Assembly: GCA_016704275.1 (NCBI GenBank)
Contig: JADJAK010000012.1
Location: 1 to 19,389 of the forward strand
Source: Gemmatimonadota bacterium
GTDB taxonomy: Bacteria; Gemmatimonadota; Gemmatimonadetes; Gemmatimonadales; GWC2-71-9
Direction of reading: 5' to 3'
DNA length: 19,389 nt
Position numbers and translations under genes: made by a program. Under the pieces are notes generated by a model that saw only the letters and a list, made by a program, of their open reading frames with translations, did not search any database and was not told the origin of the DNA. How positions within the stretch are numbered: position 1 is the stretch's first letter; the number at the start of each line of letters is the position of its first letter. Below are positions 1-7,788 of this stretch, piece after piece.

Positions 1-545
1 GCATACACCGCCTTTCCAGACTCGGGCTTGCCGCTGAAATCGAAGATCGCGAAGTCGTGACCCATCATGCCATACGGGAGTTGCGACGTCAGCAAGGTGA
101 ACGGCGCGAAGAAGACGGAGGCCTCCGGTGGATGCGCCATCCCGTTGGCCCCGACGGATCGCAAATGGGCTAATTCAGTGAAGACGATGCCCACTTGAGG
201 CTGTTGTCGTACCCGACGTAGATGTTGTCCGTCGGGTCGACGGGGGAATCGACAATATTCCCTTGGCGAGGACTCCCACGGGCCCTCCCAGCCGCCGAGG
301 TGCAGAAGCACCCCTTGCCGTCGGGACCCGCGGCTGGCCTCGCCGAAAACCGGCGCTCGTGGCACTTAGCGCCCCCGTGAATCGCGCGCGACCGAGCGCA
401 GGATGTTTGAGATCTTCCCCCGACGACAACCCCCGACACAAATTGCTTCGCGGGTGGGCGTCGGCGGGGCGGTGGCGGGGCGCTGGGCCCGGCACCGTGG
501 AGGCGCGACAAGAAGGCAGGCGAGCAGGTGGCGCATCAATGGCAT
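1..545 (-). pseudogene. Secreted beta-propeller-like protein, N-terminal part, frameshifted and cut by window edge
   Basis: The gene starts with ATG at 545, six bases after a GGAG ribosome site, and opens with a signal-peptide-like stretch (MPLMRHLLACLLVA). The frame stops at 366, but protein-like segments continue in other frames: GPDGKG and LLHLGGWEGPW near 300, then DSPVDPTDNIYVGYDNSLK (about 255-195), then VGIVFTELAHLRS running to the left edge with SQLPYGMMGHDFAIFDFSG. Phrases of the type 'PDGK.LLHLG', 'DPTDNIYVG' and 'GHDFAIFDFSGK' resemble blades of six-bladed propeller proteins such as the intact neighbour at 592-1683. At least three frame changes are needed to join them. Assignment to the propeller class is inference; the reading of a secreted protein is better supported. 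It lies 47 bases downstream of the next propeller gene in the same direction, so the two may be co-transcribed paralogues. Confidence 0.45.
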
Positions 546-591
546 ACGGTGCTCCGAACCGAGAATGGTGAGCGTGTTGGCCGGGCGATGG

Positions 592-1683
592 TCATCGCCC
601 ACGCACCACGCGATACACGCCAATCCACGGGAGATCGTCTTCGTCCTCGTGGACAATCGCGACGAACGATCCGCCGAAGGACCAAGGCCGCATCTCCAGA
701 CGCGGCGGCAGGATGCGCGGCGGCACCGGGACGTGCCCAGCCACGCGACCACCGACGATGACGTCCCAGCTCCCGAGCGCGCCGTTCGGCCCCGGCCTGC
801 CGACCCACCACTCCCCCGCCGGCGAAACGTCGATGGTCAACCAGGGTGGGAGCGTGGTGGGGATCTTGGCAATCGTGAGGACGTTGCCGGGATCGGCGAG
901 CTTCGCCGGAAGCTTCGCACGCCACGCCTTCCAGACCGAGTCTCGAACCGCAGGAACGATTGAGACGGCGCGGTCGGGGAGGGAGACCGTCTGCACCGTG
1001 TCCTTGCCGGAGAGCACGACCCACCTCGACCGACCGGTGGCGCCAAGCACCAGGCGCCCTGACTGATCGAACGTCGCCCGACCCGCGGGCGAAAATGGCG
1101 CCCCCTGGATCACCCAGTCTCGCGACTCCCACCTCATGAACCGGTCATTCTTGAGGTCGTGGAACCAGGTGAGAGAGTCCAGCCTCCCATTCGGGAGGAC
1201 GCGCACCGCGGCGGCGTTGTACCCTATGCCGCTGCGAGGTGACTCGAAGATCAGTGTCCCATCGGCCGTGGCCCACCCTGGAAATCCGACGGCATTCAGC
1301 TTGAACAGCCGCTCATCGAGGAGCCGATTGTCCGGGCCGATCCGGGTCAAGCGCGCAAGCTGAGGATCGTGGACGACCAGCGTGTCACCCTGCAGGACAA
1401 TCTGGGCCCGCTGTGCCTCGCGAGGCCCCGCCCCCTGTGCGATCACGGTCCGAACGAACTTTCCCGCCGCATCGAACCTCGTGACCCGCGCGGGCTTCTG
1501 CTCGGCGACGTACACCTCGCCACCGCGCGTGACGGCGACGCCGAGAATGTTGCCAATGGCTCCAGGGCTGCCCTCGGCCGGTCGGATGGCGTGGTCGAGT
1601 TGCAGCCGCCAGGTCGGAACAGCCTGGGAGTGCCCGGCCGACGCGAGGAGCAATGAGCAGAGGCAGAGCAAGCGGAAACGCAT
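592..1683 (-). CDS. Secreted six-bladed beta-propeller protein
   Basis: Intact 363-residue protein. An N-terminal signal peptide (MRFRLLCLCSLLLASAGHSQA) is followed by repeated propeller phrases such as GNILGVAVTRGGEVYVAEQ, VTRFDAAGKFVRTV, LTRIGPDNRLLDERLF and, near the C-terminus, SPAGEWWVGRPG, ending in DLPWIGVYRVVRGR. This matches the 6-bladed/NHL-TolB-like propellers common in Gemmatimonadota, whose ligands are unknown; export to the periplasm or cell surface follows from the signal. The frame is open further upstream, but the Met at 1683 directly begins the signal peptide and the upstream extension has shadow-like composition, so I chose 1683. No clear ribosome site precedes it. It has no small cysteine-protein partner, unlike the propellers at 4117-5368 and 7913-9088. 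Specific function is unknown. Confidence 0.85.
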   Translation of the reverse strand: MRFRLLCLCSLLLASAGHSQAVPTWRLQLDHAIRPAEGSPGAIGNILGVAVTRGGEVYVAEQKPARVTRFDAAGKFVRTVIAQGAGPREAQRAQIVLQGDTLVVHDPQLARLTRIGPDNRLLDERLFKLNAVGFPGWATADGTLIFESPRSGIGYNAAAVRVLPNGRLDSLTWFHDLKNDRFMRWESRDWVIQGAPFSPAGRATFDQSGRLVLGATGRSRWVVLSGKDTVQTVSLPDRAVSIVPAVRDSVWKAWRAKLPAKLADPGNVLTIAKIPTTLPPWLTIDVSPAGEWWVGRPGPNGALGSWDVIVGGRVAGHVPVPPRILPPRLEMRPWSFGGSFVAIVHEDEDDLPWIGVYRVVRGR

Positions 1684-1748
1684 GCTGAAACCAAGACGAG
1701 GGAGAAGCAGACTGGTCGTGCAGGTGGGAACTGACCCTTGAAACAACA

Positions 1749-1777
1749 CCACCCCCTCCGGGATCCGGAAGGGGTGG
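1749..1777 (-). terminator. Rho-independent terminator of the outer-membrane protein gene
   Basis: Positions 1749-1761 pair with 1765-1777 (13 pairs with one C/A mismatch, three-base loop GAT). Read on the minus strand, the stem is followed by TGTTGTTT, a T-rich tail. It sits 31 bases downstream of the stop at 1808 and just upstream of the propeller gene at 1683, so it separates the two minus-strand units. Confidence 0.75.
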
Positions 1778-1807
1778 CGGATTATGCGGCCGCGGCTGAA
1801 TGGTGCA

Positions 1808-2776
1808 TCACCGCGCCAGCACGACTCCCAGCCCGCCGAAGAACTTGCCCGCGTTCGGGTTGTTCTCGGCGTAGCGCGTCGTGAGCGCCAAGTTCGACCC
1901 GACCTGGTAGCCGCCCTCGCCGACGAGGTGGAGCGGCCCGACGTGCACGCCGAGGTTGAGCGCCGTGACGATGCGCATCCCGGAGAGCTTCGGCTCGAGG
2001 ACCTCGCCGACGGTGCCGGTTCCAGGATCGCGTGAGCGACCTCGCCCTTGCCCGAGGAGGTCGACGCCAGCGCCGGCCGCAATTCGAACCAGCCGAAGCG
2101 CTTGCCGGTGAAGAGCCACACGTCGATCGCCGAGGCGTTGAAGGTCCCCCCGTCGTCTGGCCATTAGTGGTGCCGCCCATCTGCACCGTCGGCGTCGAAG
2201 CGCCCATGATGGAGGAGCGAGACGGTCGGCAGCTTCGGACTCGACATCCCGGCGCGAATGCCTGAGTGAGCGCGACGGTCGCGTCACCGGATGGTGCGGC
2301 TCCCCCGGGACCGGCGTGAAGAAGGTTGGTGCGGTTCCGCGCAGGATCACCAACGCCGAGGCGGAAGTCGATGCCGACGACGCCGGTGGGCATCTGCTTC
2401 TGGAGAGAGCCCATCGCGAATCACGCGCGGCGCATAGAGCTGCGCGGCGGCCGACGGGAACGGTGTCGGTGTTGCCGGCCCAGGTGAGGTCGGGGACGAC
2501 GGCCATCGCCGTGGTGGCGCGGAGGCCGAGCGCAATGTGCCCGAAGCGGCCGATCACGCCGGCACTCCCGAGCCGCGGATTGCCGCCGTTCATCAGCAGC
2601 GCCGCGAGCGGGTGGATCATGGTGATCCCGTCGAGGGCCGCCGTGCAGACCTTGGTCCCCGCCGCGGAGAGGCCGGTCGGGCAGACCACCACGGTGGTAT
2701 CGGTGGTGGTCTGGGCGGCGGCCCGGGTGGTGGGCACCAGGAGCACGGCAACAGCGAGCAGGACGAAACGACGCAC
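1808..2776 (-). pseudogene. Outer-membrane beta-barrel protein, multiply frameshifted
   Basis: A GTG at 2776, five bases after GGAG, begins a signal peptide (VRRFVLLAVAVLLVP...RAAAQ). The N-terminal frame reads well to about 2465 (GFGHIALGLRATTAM-like barrel sequence), then the protein continues in other frames: AAAQLYAPRVIRDGLS (about 2440), QMPTGVVGIDFRLGVGDP (to about 2340), MSSPKLPTVSLLHHGRF (2247 on), VQMGGTTNGQTTGG, NASAIDVWLFTGKRFGWFEL (to about 2030), and finally LEPKLSGMRIVTALNLGVHV to the stop at 1808, ending FFGGLGVVLAR. Alternating amphipathic strands and an N-terminal signal suggest an outer-membrane barrel of roughly 320 residues. Five or more frame changes are needed; one falls in a C6 run near 2150. 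Either a decayed gene or indel errors. The family cannot be named. Confidence 0.6.
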
Positions 2777-3095
2777 GGCGACTCCGATCAGAGGTCGCCG
2801 TGCGAAATCGCAAGAACTACACCGCCGGGAGTGCACCCGTAACCCATTGTTTCACAACCGATTACGGGGCACCCTGGCGGCGGCGATTCCGGCCATCCCT
2901 GCCGGAGCGGCAAGAATGGCCGGGGCCTCGGGCTCGGTCCGGGCAGGTAGGAAGACACGCAAGCAGGTGAGCGAGACTTCCGAAGGTCGGCATACCTGAT
3001 GATTGTGTGGCCCCCGATTGTGCAATTCCCACTTCCACCCGAAAATGTCATTGAAGGCACTAGCACGAGTCAGAGCCACACGGACGGATCCGAGC
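2777..3095. promoter_or_regulatory. Divergent intergenic region between the barrel gene and the DsbA-like operon
   Basis: About 319 bases without a convincing gene, lying between starts that point away from each other, so it must hold two promoters. Visible structure: an 8-bp inverted repeat CCGGCCAT/ATGGCCGG (2889-2896 and 2916-2923) with an inner hairpin TGCCG-GAG-CGGCA (2900-2912), and two copies of GATTGTG (3001-3007 and 3016-3022). No confident -35/-10 pair was recognised on either strand. Confidence 0.5.
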
Positions 3096-3769
3096 ATGGG
3101 CACAACTCCCACCACGTTTGAGAAGGTACTCGCGGTCCCTCTCGTCATCTCGGCGATGGTGGTCGCGGGTCTCTTGATCCGACGGGAGCTTGAGACGACT
3201 CCACCGCCGCCATCCGATCTTTCGGTAGCGACGGTGGACGACGACGACTGGAAACGTGATCGACGCTCCGTTGCCTTGGATCCCAGGACGCCCCCCCGGT
3301 CACCATCGTCGAATTTGGTGACTTCGAGTGCCCTGCCTGCAAGTCTTTCGCAACAAATACGCTTCCGCGGCTTCGACAAGAGTATCCCGGACACGTTCGA
3401 GTCATCTATCGGCATCGGCCTTTACTACAACACCGATTCGCGAGACAGGCAGCTGCGGCGGCGGAATGCGCACGGTCGAGGAGGTCATTTCGAACCTTTC
3501 CATGACCTTCTCTGGTTCCCAAGCAGGATTCATTGGGGCTCCTGCCTTGGGGCGGCTTGGCAATCGCGGTGGGGATGGCGGATTCCGCAGGGTTTGAAGC
3601 GTGCGTCCATGAAGCGCGCCAGCAGATATTGGCAGTCGACTCTGCGTTGGCGGACCGCCTCGGTGTGGCGGCCGTGCCAACAATTGCTATCAACGGTTTG
3701 CGTCTCGGGGGCGTGCCGGATTTCAAGAGACTATCTGGCCTCGTCGACTCGATCCTTGGGCGTCGTTAG
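3096..3769 (+). pseudogene. DsbA-like thiol:disulfide oxidoreductase, membrane-anchored, frameshifted
   Basis: The N-terminus (MGTTPTTFEKV from 3096) holds one transmembrane helix (VLAVPLVISAMVVAGLLI). A shift at the C7 run 3291-3297 moves to the frame encoding VTIVEFGDFECPACKSF, a thioredoxin-fold DsbA motif with the active-site pair CPAC, followed by HVRVIYRHRPLLQHRFARQ. The protein then continues in the first frame (HFEPFHDLLWF) and, after a CCC run at 3518-3520, in the second frame again (KQDSLGLLPWGGLA through GVAAVPTIAINGLRLGG to TAG at 3767). The cis-Pro motif AVPT is present. Adding one base at the C7 run and one at CCC repairs two of three shifts. About 225 residues once repaired. 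The family oxidises cysteine pairs in exported proteins. It lies 60 bases upstream of a six-cysteine secreted protein, a plausible substrate. An in-frame ATG at 3045 is an alternative start. Confidence 0.8.
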
Positions 3770-3818
3770 GGAGTCCGGCGCTGAATCTTCGGCGCTGGGT
3801 AGCACCACACAATTACTC

Positions 3819-3823
3819 GGAGG
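3819..3823 (+). promoter_or_regulatory. Strong ribosome binding site of the six-Cys protein
   Basis: GGAGG, six bases before the ATG at 3830. It is among the best Shine-Dalgarno matches in the window and supports the reality of this short gene. Confidence 0.8.
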
Positions 3824-3829
3824 TATTCA

Positions 3830-4120
3830 ATGGCGTTGCGACACATCTTGATGGCGGCTGCATTCGTGACAACGGTGGGTGGCAGCTCCCTGCTTGCCGA
3901 GCCCGCCGCTCGGGAGTCCGGCGGCGGGGGGTGCCCGCATTACTCCGCCTTCCCTTCGGAGACCTGCGTTGACGAGTCGTCACGCGTTCAGTGGTGTCAG
4001 GAGAAGTTGAACACCTATTACCCTGGACAGGGCTGCACGGCCATGTCTCCTGGCAGTGAGCACGCGTGCGGTGTGGCGAGCCAGGGCTACACCATCAACT
4101 GCAGGCTCGTGGTCCCGTGA
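3830..4120 (+). CDS. Small secreted six-cysteine protein
   Basis: 96 residues with a signal peptide at about residues 1-23 (MALRHILMAAAFVTTVGGSS...). The mature part has exactly six cysteines at residues 35, 46, 56, 69, 80 and 91, an almost even spacing of 9-12 residues, and ends NCRLVVP. No named family is recognised. An even number of Cys in a short exported protein suggests three disulfides; the DsbA-like gene 60 bases upstream would fit as the oxidase. Its TGA stop overlaps the GTG start of the following propeller gene (shared bases GTGA, 4117-4120), which implies translational coupling. A comparable pair (small Cys protein overlapping a propeller gene) lies at 9315-7913 on the other strand. 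It could be a signalling peptide, toxin-like effector or structural surface protein; none can be chosen from sequence. Confidence 0.85.
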   Translation: MALRHILMAAAFVTTVGGSSLLAEPAARESGGGGCPHYSAFPSETCVDESSRVQWCQEKLNTYYPGQGCTAMSPGSEHACGVASQGYTINCRLVVP

Positions 4121-5368
4121 ACAGGCCTGCGTGGCGAGCCGGACGTACCCGGCGAGGACCCAGTTCGCGGGGGCTCACTGCCCGCCACGCAGGTACCCGC
4201 CTGTCTGCATCACTGCATGCCTTGGTGGGTTTGTGCCTAATCACGACGAGCTTCCATCAAGACTTGCCCGCTCAGGCGGGAAGCCCACCGAGGCCGCTCG
4301 CAGTTGCGAGAGATCTTGTGATTGGGGGAAACGAAGTGGATCTAAGCCCCGTCTCCTCGGTCGCCGTCTCTGCACGGGGGACAATCGCGGTGGGTCAGCG
4401 AGCCGATGCGCAAATCCGAGTGTATTCGCAGCGCGGGGCGGAGCTCTTCCGGTTCGGTCGCAAGGGGGCCGGGCCAGGCGAATTCCAAATGCTTGGTGGC
4501 TTTGTCGGCTGGGTGGGCGACACGCTTGGGCCACAGACGTGGCCCTTCGACGCCTGACTTTATTCATCCTGATGGTGCGCTGCTGCGGACTGTCAGTAAT
4601 CCGCACCCAACTCTGCCTCACGGAGCATTCCTGCTCCGCTCCAAAACAAGGGGAAATGTACATCACGGGGATTGGCGCAAACGGCACAGCGATGGCCTTC
4701 TCGAGCCTCGTCGGAGTATCAATCCCGTCCCTCTGGCGAGCGGATCCCAAAGCCCTCCAGTCAACGATTTGGCTTCAGTTGCTCGACGGCACTGAGGCGA
4801 CATTTCTGGGTTTCGAGCCGAACCGGACCAACGGCTGCAGCGAAGGGGCGTATAGCTACTACCAATTCGCCTGTCCATTGACCCTCACTGCCTTCAGTCC
4901 CACTGCCGACCGGTATGTCGTAGCAAGACCGGGACGAGTCACGGCTAAGGAAGGTAGTTATTGGCTAACGGTGGTATCCGCGCGAGGTGATTCACTGCTT
5001 CACCGACAGTTCAGATACTCCGGCACACCGACGACCGCAGCCTTCATTGATAGCAGCAGAGCCGCATGCAAAGCTCGCGAGTCCGCGCCGGCCCGCAAGT
5101 CGGCCTGTGACGACGTGTCGCATTCACCGCAATTCAGGTACCTTCACCGCGTCTTTCTAGGTCTGGATCAGACAATTTGGCTGGAACTGCGACCAGACTC
5201 GCGCGGCCCGTCACTGGTTGATTCTCAATCCCCGCGGCGAAACGATCGGGCAAGTAAACTCTGCCACCGACCTTCTTCCTATGGTCCGCCTCTCGCTCTT
5301 CGGTGTGGGGCACCGAGAGTGACAGTGACGACGTGGAAAGCGTCGTGCGATACAGGATCGGCCCTTGA
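4117..5368 (+). pseudogene. Secreted six-bladed beta-propeller protein, frameshifted, coupled to the six-Cys gene
   Basis: A GTG at 4117 overlaps the preceding stop by four bases. After a basic leader comes a signal-like stretch (LHALVGLCLITTSFHQ) and propeller sequence: VSSVAVSARGTIAVGQRA, IRVYSQRGAELFRFGRKGAG, GPGEFQML. The frame stops at 4557, but adding one T near 4527 and one C near 4564 restores LWATDVALRRLTLFHPDGAL. Further segments are QGEMYITGIGANGTAM to LDQTIWLELRPDS (about 4640-5190), HWLILNPRGETIGQV (5212 on) and WGTESDSDDVESVVRYRIG, ending at TGA 5366-5368. The ending matches the C-termini of intact propellers nearby (VEIRLYRIVENGR at 7913-9088). At least five frame changes. About 415 residues if repaired. 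The real start could lie later than 4117, since the leader before the hydrophobic segment is long. Confidence 0.7.
4126..4193. repeat. 11-bp perfect inverted repeat at the propeller start
   Basis: CCTGCGTGGCG at 4126-4136 is the exact reverse complement of CGCCACGCAGG at 4183-4193, separated by 46 bases. It falls just after the coupled GTG start, so an RNA stem here could affect translation of the second gene. It may also be chance in GC-rich coding DNA. Confidence 0.4.
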
Positions 5369-6076
5369 AATGGTGTTACGGACCGCTTCTGGAACAACAG
5401 CGTACGACGTTTCGCGCACCCCTACTTCGCCCTTCGCGCCAGATATTCTCTCATACCATCGCAACACCCCGACTCGCCGAAGCCCACCCAGCCGTTTGCC
5501 GATCCGCCGTACCCGCTCCTCGACGGTCCGGTGGTGCAGTTTCAGGCGGCGAGCGATCTCTCGGCCTGAGATACCATCCCTGAGCAGGGCCAACACCTCA
5601 AGCTCGGCTGGCTTCGGGACAACCAACTCGTCGCAATCCACGTTGCGCGCCGGGGCAGCGGATTGCCTGGAAGGCGCCACACGGCGTACGGCGGGATGCT
5701 TGTAGGGGTTTCCTGCCCCCTACGACCGTGATGGCTTCCTTGATTTCCTCGATCGTCGCCGACTTCGGGACGAACCCCTTCGCTCCAGCCTTCAGGGCCC
5801 CCTCCATCACGGCAAAGCTGTCATAGGCCGTAAGGACGATAAACTTCTTCAGCGGATGGCACCGAACAAGGTCGGGGAGTACTTCAGGACATTCTGATCA
5901 CCAAGAGCCAAGTCGATCAGGACAATTGTGGGTTCCTGCACACGCATGGCCTCAGACAATTCAGCGAGGGATCCAATGCGGTGAGGAACGTCAAAGCACT
6001 GCCGAAGCATCGCGGCCAGTGCATCCCCCGTACCCGCGTGATCTTCCACCAGGAGCACTCGCTCACGCTGCTTCAT
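5279..6076 (-). pseudogene. LuxR/NarL-type response regulator, frameshifted
   Basis: ATG at 6076 overlaps the stop of the kinase gene (ATGA). The receiver domain starts MKQRERVLLVEDHAGTGDAL and contains the likely phosphorylated Asp in IVLIDLALGD. The frame stops at 5849, but the receiver goes on in another frame (EVLPDLVRCHPLKKFIVLTA, then VMEGALKAGAKGFVPKSA to about 5690), and the DNA-binding part is in a third segment (PAELEVLALLRDGISGREIA, RLKLHHRTVEERVRRIGKRL), a clear LuxR-type helix-turn-helix. One added G near 5885 would repair the first break. The frame runs on to 5279, overlapping the convergent propeller gene, so the real stop is probably further upstream (near 5470) and lost to a frameshift. 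It should be the partner of the kinase at 6073-6786; targets are unknown. Confidence 0.75.
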
Positions 6077-6786
6077 GCGGCCTCCGGAACGGGAACTCGC
6101 GCGGTCACCTCGGTCCCCACGCCGATCGTTGACCGAATCTCCAGGCTACCGCGAAGCAACTGGGCTCGCTCCCGCATCGAGTGAAGCCCCAGCCCGGCCG
6201 CGCTGCGGCGGCCAAGGTCACCGAATCCAACTCCGTCATCGCGAACGGAGACGATCAGTTCAGTCGGGCTTCGATTGACGACGACCCTGACCACGCTCGC
6301 TTTCCCATGCCGGATTGCATTCCGCATCGCTTCCTGGGCAATCCGGAATGCGGCCAATGCGGCCTCCGGAGGAATGCCCACAGGATCGCCTCGGATTTCG
6401 AGCGACAGGTCCAGGCAGTGCTGTGCACGCGTCTCGTCGAGCAGTCCTTCCAGCGCCTCCTGGAGTCCTCGGAGTTGGACCAGGCTCGGATGCATCCGGT
6501 GGGACAACCCGCGGAGATCGGCGCTGATCGCTGCGACATCCTCTCCCCACCGAGCGCGGTCGGGGTCGTCGGCGGTCCGAAGGAGTCGGGCAACGCCGTC
6601 AAGACGCTGAACCATGTCGTCGTGCAGCTCTCGCGCAATCGACGCGCGTTCCCGGTCCTGGGCCGCTAGGAGCCGCCCGGCGATCGAGGCACGGCTCCGC
6701 AACAGTCGTCCCTGCTGGATGATGACCGCCGCCGCAATGATCACCATGAGGAGACCACCCACGAGCCAGATCGCGAAGACGAACAC
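6073..6786 (-). CDS. Sensor histidine kinase, NarX/LiaS type (HisKA_3)
   Basis: Intact 237-residue protein. One transmembrane helix at residues 3-23 is followed by a short linker and the dimerisation/phosphoacceptor helix with ARELHDD (His55), then a GHKL ATPase domain with the N box QEAMRNAIRHGKA (151-163), DDGVGF (183-188) and GLGLHSMRER (198-207). It has no sensor domain of its own; the seven-helix protein encoded immediately upstream probably supplies input. The GTG start shares its G with the TAG stop of that gene, and its own stop overlaps the regulator's ATG, so all three should be translated together. Family role: autophosphorylation on His and transfer to a LuxR-type regulator, here the product of 6076-5279. 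Confidence 0.9.
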   Translation of the reverse strand: MFVFAIWLVGGLLMVIIAAAVIIQQGRLLRSRASIAGRLLAAQDRERASIARELHDDMVQRLDGVARLLRTADDPDRARWGEDVAAISADLRGLSHRMHPSLVQLRGLQEALEGLLDETRAQHCLDLSLEIRGDPVGIPPEAALAAFRIAQEAMRNAIRHGKASVVRVVVNRSPTELIVSVRDDGVGFGDLGRRSAAGLGLHSMRERAQLLRGSLEIRSTIGVGTEVTARVPVPEAA

Positions 6787-7286
6787 TAGGCCGGCTCCTG
6801 CTCGCGGACACCCCGCGGTGCAAGTGAATAGCCCAGCAACGCGACCGCGACGGCTGCTACGATGTTCTTGCCAGCGTACATGATGCGCGTTTGGTCGATG
6901 CCAACGATGCCGAAGTACCGGGCTGAGAGTGCCACAAGCGTGCTCGGCGCGCCGATCATCAGAAACGCCATTCCCTGGGCAAATCGACGATCGTGATGCA
7001 TCTCGTGCCTCGCAAACAGGGCGCGGTCAACCACGATAGTGCCACCGGCAATTATCAGAGCAATGCCGTGGACGAAACCTGCCGCCCGTGCTGACTCGCC
7101 GTATACTTCGACCGTCAGGAAAAGACCAGCATGGACGACGAGATAGGCGACCGCCAGCAGCAGACGAGCCCGCGATTGCCTCGGGTGGCGAAGGCCTGCC
7201 CACAGCGCAAGCACCCCACTGATCGGGTACCATACCTGAGCCACGTATTGGGTGTTGTGCAGTACGACGCGCGCAAACTGCTCCAC
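6786..7286 (-). CDS. Seven-helix membrane protein, putative sensor partner of the kinase
   Basis: The readable frame from GTG 7286 gives 166 residues with five to six hydrophobic helices (for example YPISGVLALWAGL, LLLAVAYLVVHAGLF, HGIALIIAGGTIVV, AFLMIGAPSTLVAL, NIVAAVAVALLGYSL). The same frame stays open upstream to about 7404 without a start codon and encodes two more helices (GVELVVAAFAAARLGHLL and RWLIVAGVFALVEQF), so the true protein has about seven helices and about 205 residues, with its start lost to a probable indel between 7400 and 7428. No known domain is recognised. Its stop shares one base with the kinase start. A separate multi-helix protein joined to a kinase lacking a sensor domain suggests signal reception in the membrane; this is inference. 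Confidence 0.75.
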   Translation of the reverse strand: MEQFARVVLHNTQYVAQVWYPISGVLALWAGLRHPRQSRARLLLAVAYLVVHAGLFLTVEVYGESARAAGFVHGIALIIAGGTIVVDRALFARHEMHHDRRFAQGMAFLMIGAPSTLVALSARYFGIVGIDQTRIMYAGKNIVAAVAVALLGYSLAPRGVREQEPA

Positions 7287-7473
7287 AAGCGCGAATACTC
7301 CAGCGACTATCAGCCAGCGGGCGACAGGCCGCTCGCTTGCGAGGAGGTGACCCAGCCGGGCAGCTGCGAAGGCGGCGACGACGAGTTCGACGCCGACGTA
7401 CGCCGGCTAACAGCTGCGATCAGAGGTTCAGCGTTCACACGCGGGGTTGTCGCCGAACAGGGGACTGTGCGAG

Positions 7474-7776
7474 TCACAGTCCGGCGGACAGGGGTGAGCC
7501 TCCTCCGCGGAGGCCGCTCGCCTCAGGCGTTGTCCCGGCGTCCGGGAGGATATCCTGGCCAGCGGAGGTGGTTGCCACCATCACGAAAGTCCAGCTCCCA
7601 TCGGGCTTCGCTCCAAGGTAGACCCGGATCCCAGCGGCGGCGGGGTGGGCCAGCAGGCGGTCGAGGGCAGCTCGCTCAAAGCGTCCGGCCTTTATCGCAT
7701 TGGGGTGCTGCGCACGCCAGCGGCTGGTGAGCTCGGTCGCGCCTGCAAGGTCAATGATGTGCGGGTCGTTCGACAT
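7474..7776 (-). CDS. Small CPPxC-tailed protein of unknown function (C-terminus frameshifted)
   Basis: The readable frame from ATG 7776 gives 100 residues: MSNDPHIIDLAGATELTSRW, a helical middle, then GIRVYLGAKPDGSWTFVMVA and SAGQDILPDAG. After about 7520 another frame encodes EAHPCPPDCDSHSPLFGDNP and stops at 7428-7430. I believe the second tail is the real one, because small proteins with an 'IR.Y.G...G...LV.VG.D..G.D' core and a C-terminal CPPxC followed by a 'P-L' element are familiar to me from many Bacteroidota genomes, annotated as hypothetical. There is no signal peptide. A GGAG lies 11 bases before the start. It heads the cassette containing the seven-helix protein, kinase and regulator. 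Function unknown; a role in that signalling chain is inferred from position only. Confidence 0.75.
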   Translation of the reverse strand: MSNDPHIIDLAGATELTSRWRAQHPNAIKAGRFERAALDRLLAHPAAAGIRVYLGAKPDGSWTFVMVATTSAGQDILPDAGTTPEASGLRGGGSPLSAGL

Positions 7777-7788
7777 AGGAAGAATAGC

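Noticed and set aside
1..139. DUF5753/regulator-like C-terminus (FAIFDF...KAVYA)
   Set aside because: The resemblance is short. The upstream fragments carry a signal peptide and propeller-like phrases, which do not fit a cytoplasmic regulator.
2537..2842. 101-residue Gly-rich plus-strand frame opposite the barrel gene N-terminus
   Set aside because: Its composition mirrors the Thr/Val-rich signal region on the other strand, and it has no ribosome site or domain.
3285..3525. Programmed frameshifting in the DsbA-like gene
   Set aside because: Shifts occur several times, in both directions, and without slippery-site plus stem patterns, and similar breaks affect unrelated genes. Sequence error or decay is simpler.
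4056..5705. Single 549-residue plus-strand open frame
   Set aside because: It is a composite: its first third and last fifth have shadow-like composition, and only the middle (about 4640-5190) matches the propeller. The real start is the frame beginning at 4117.
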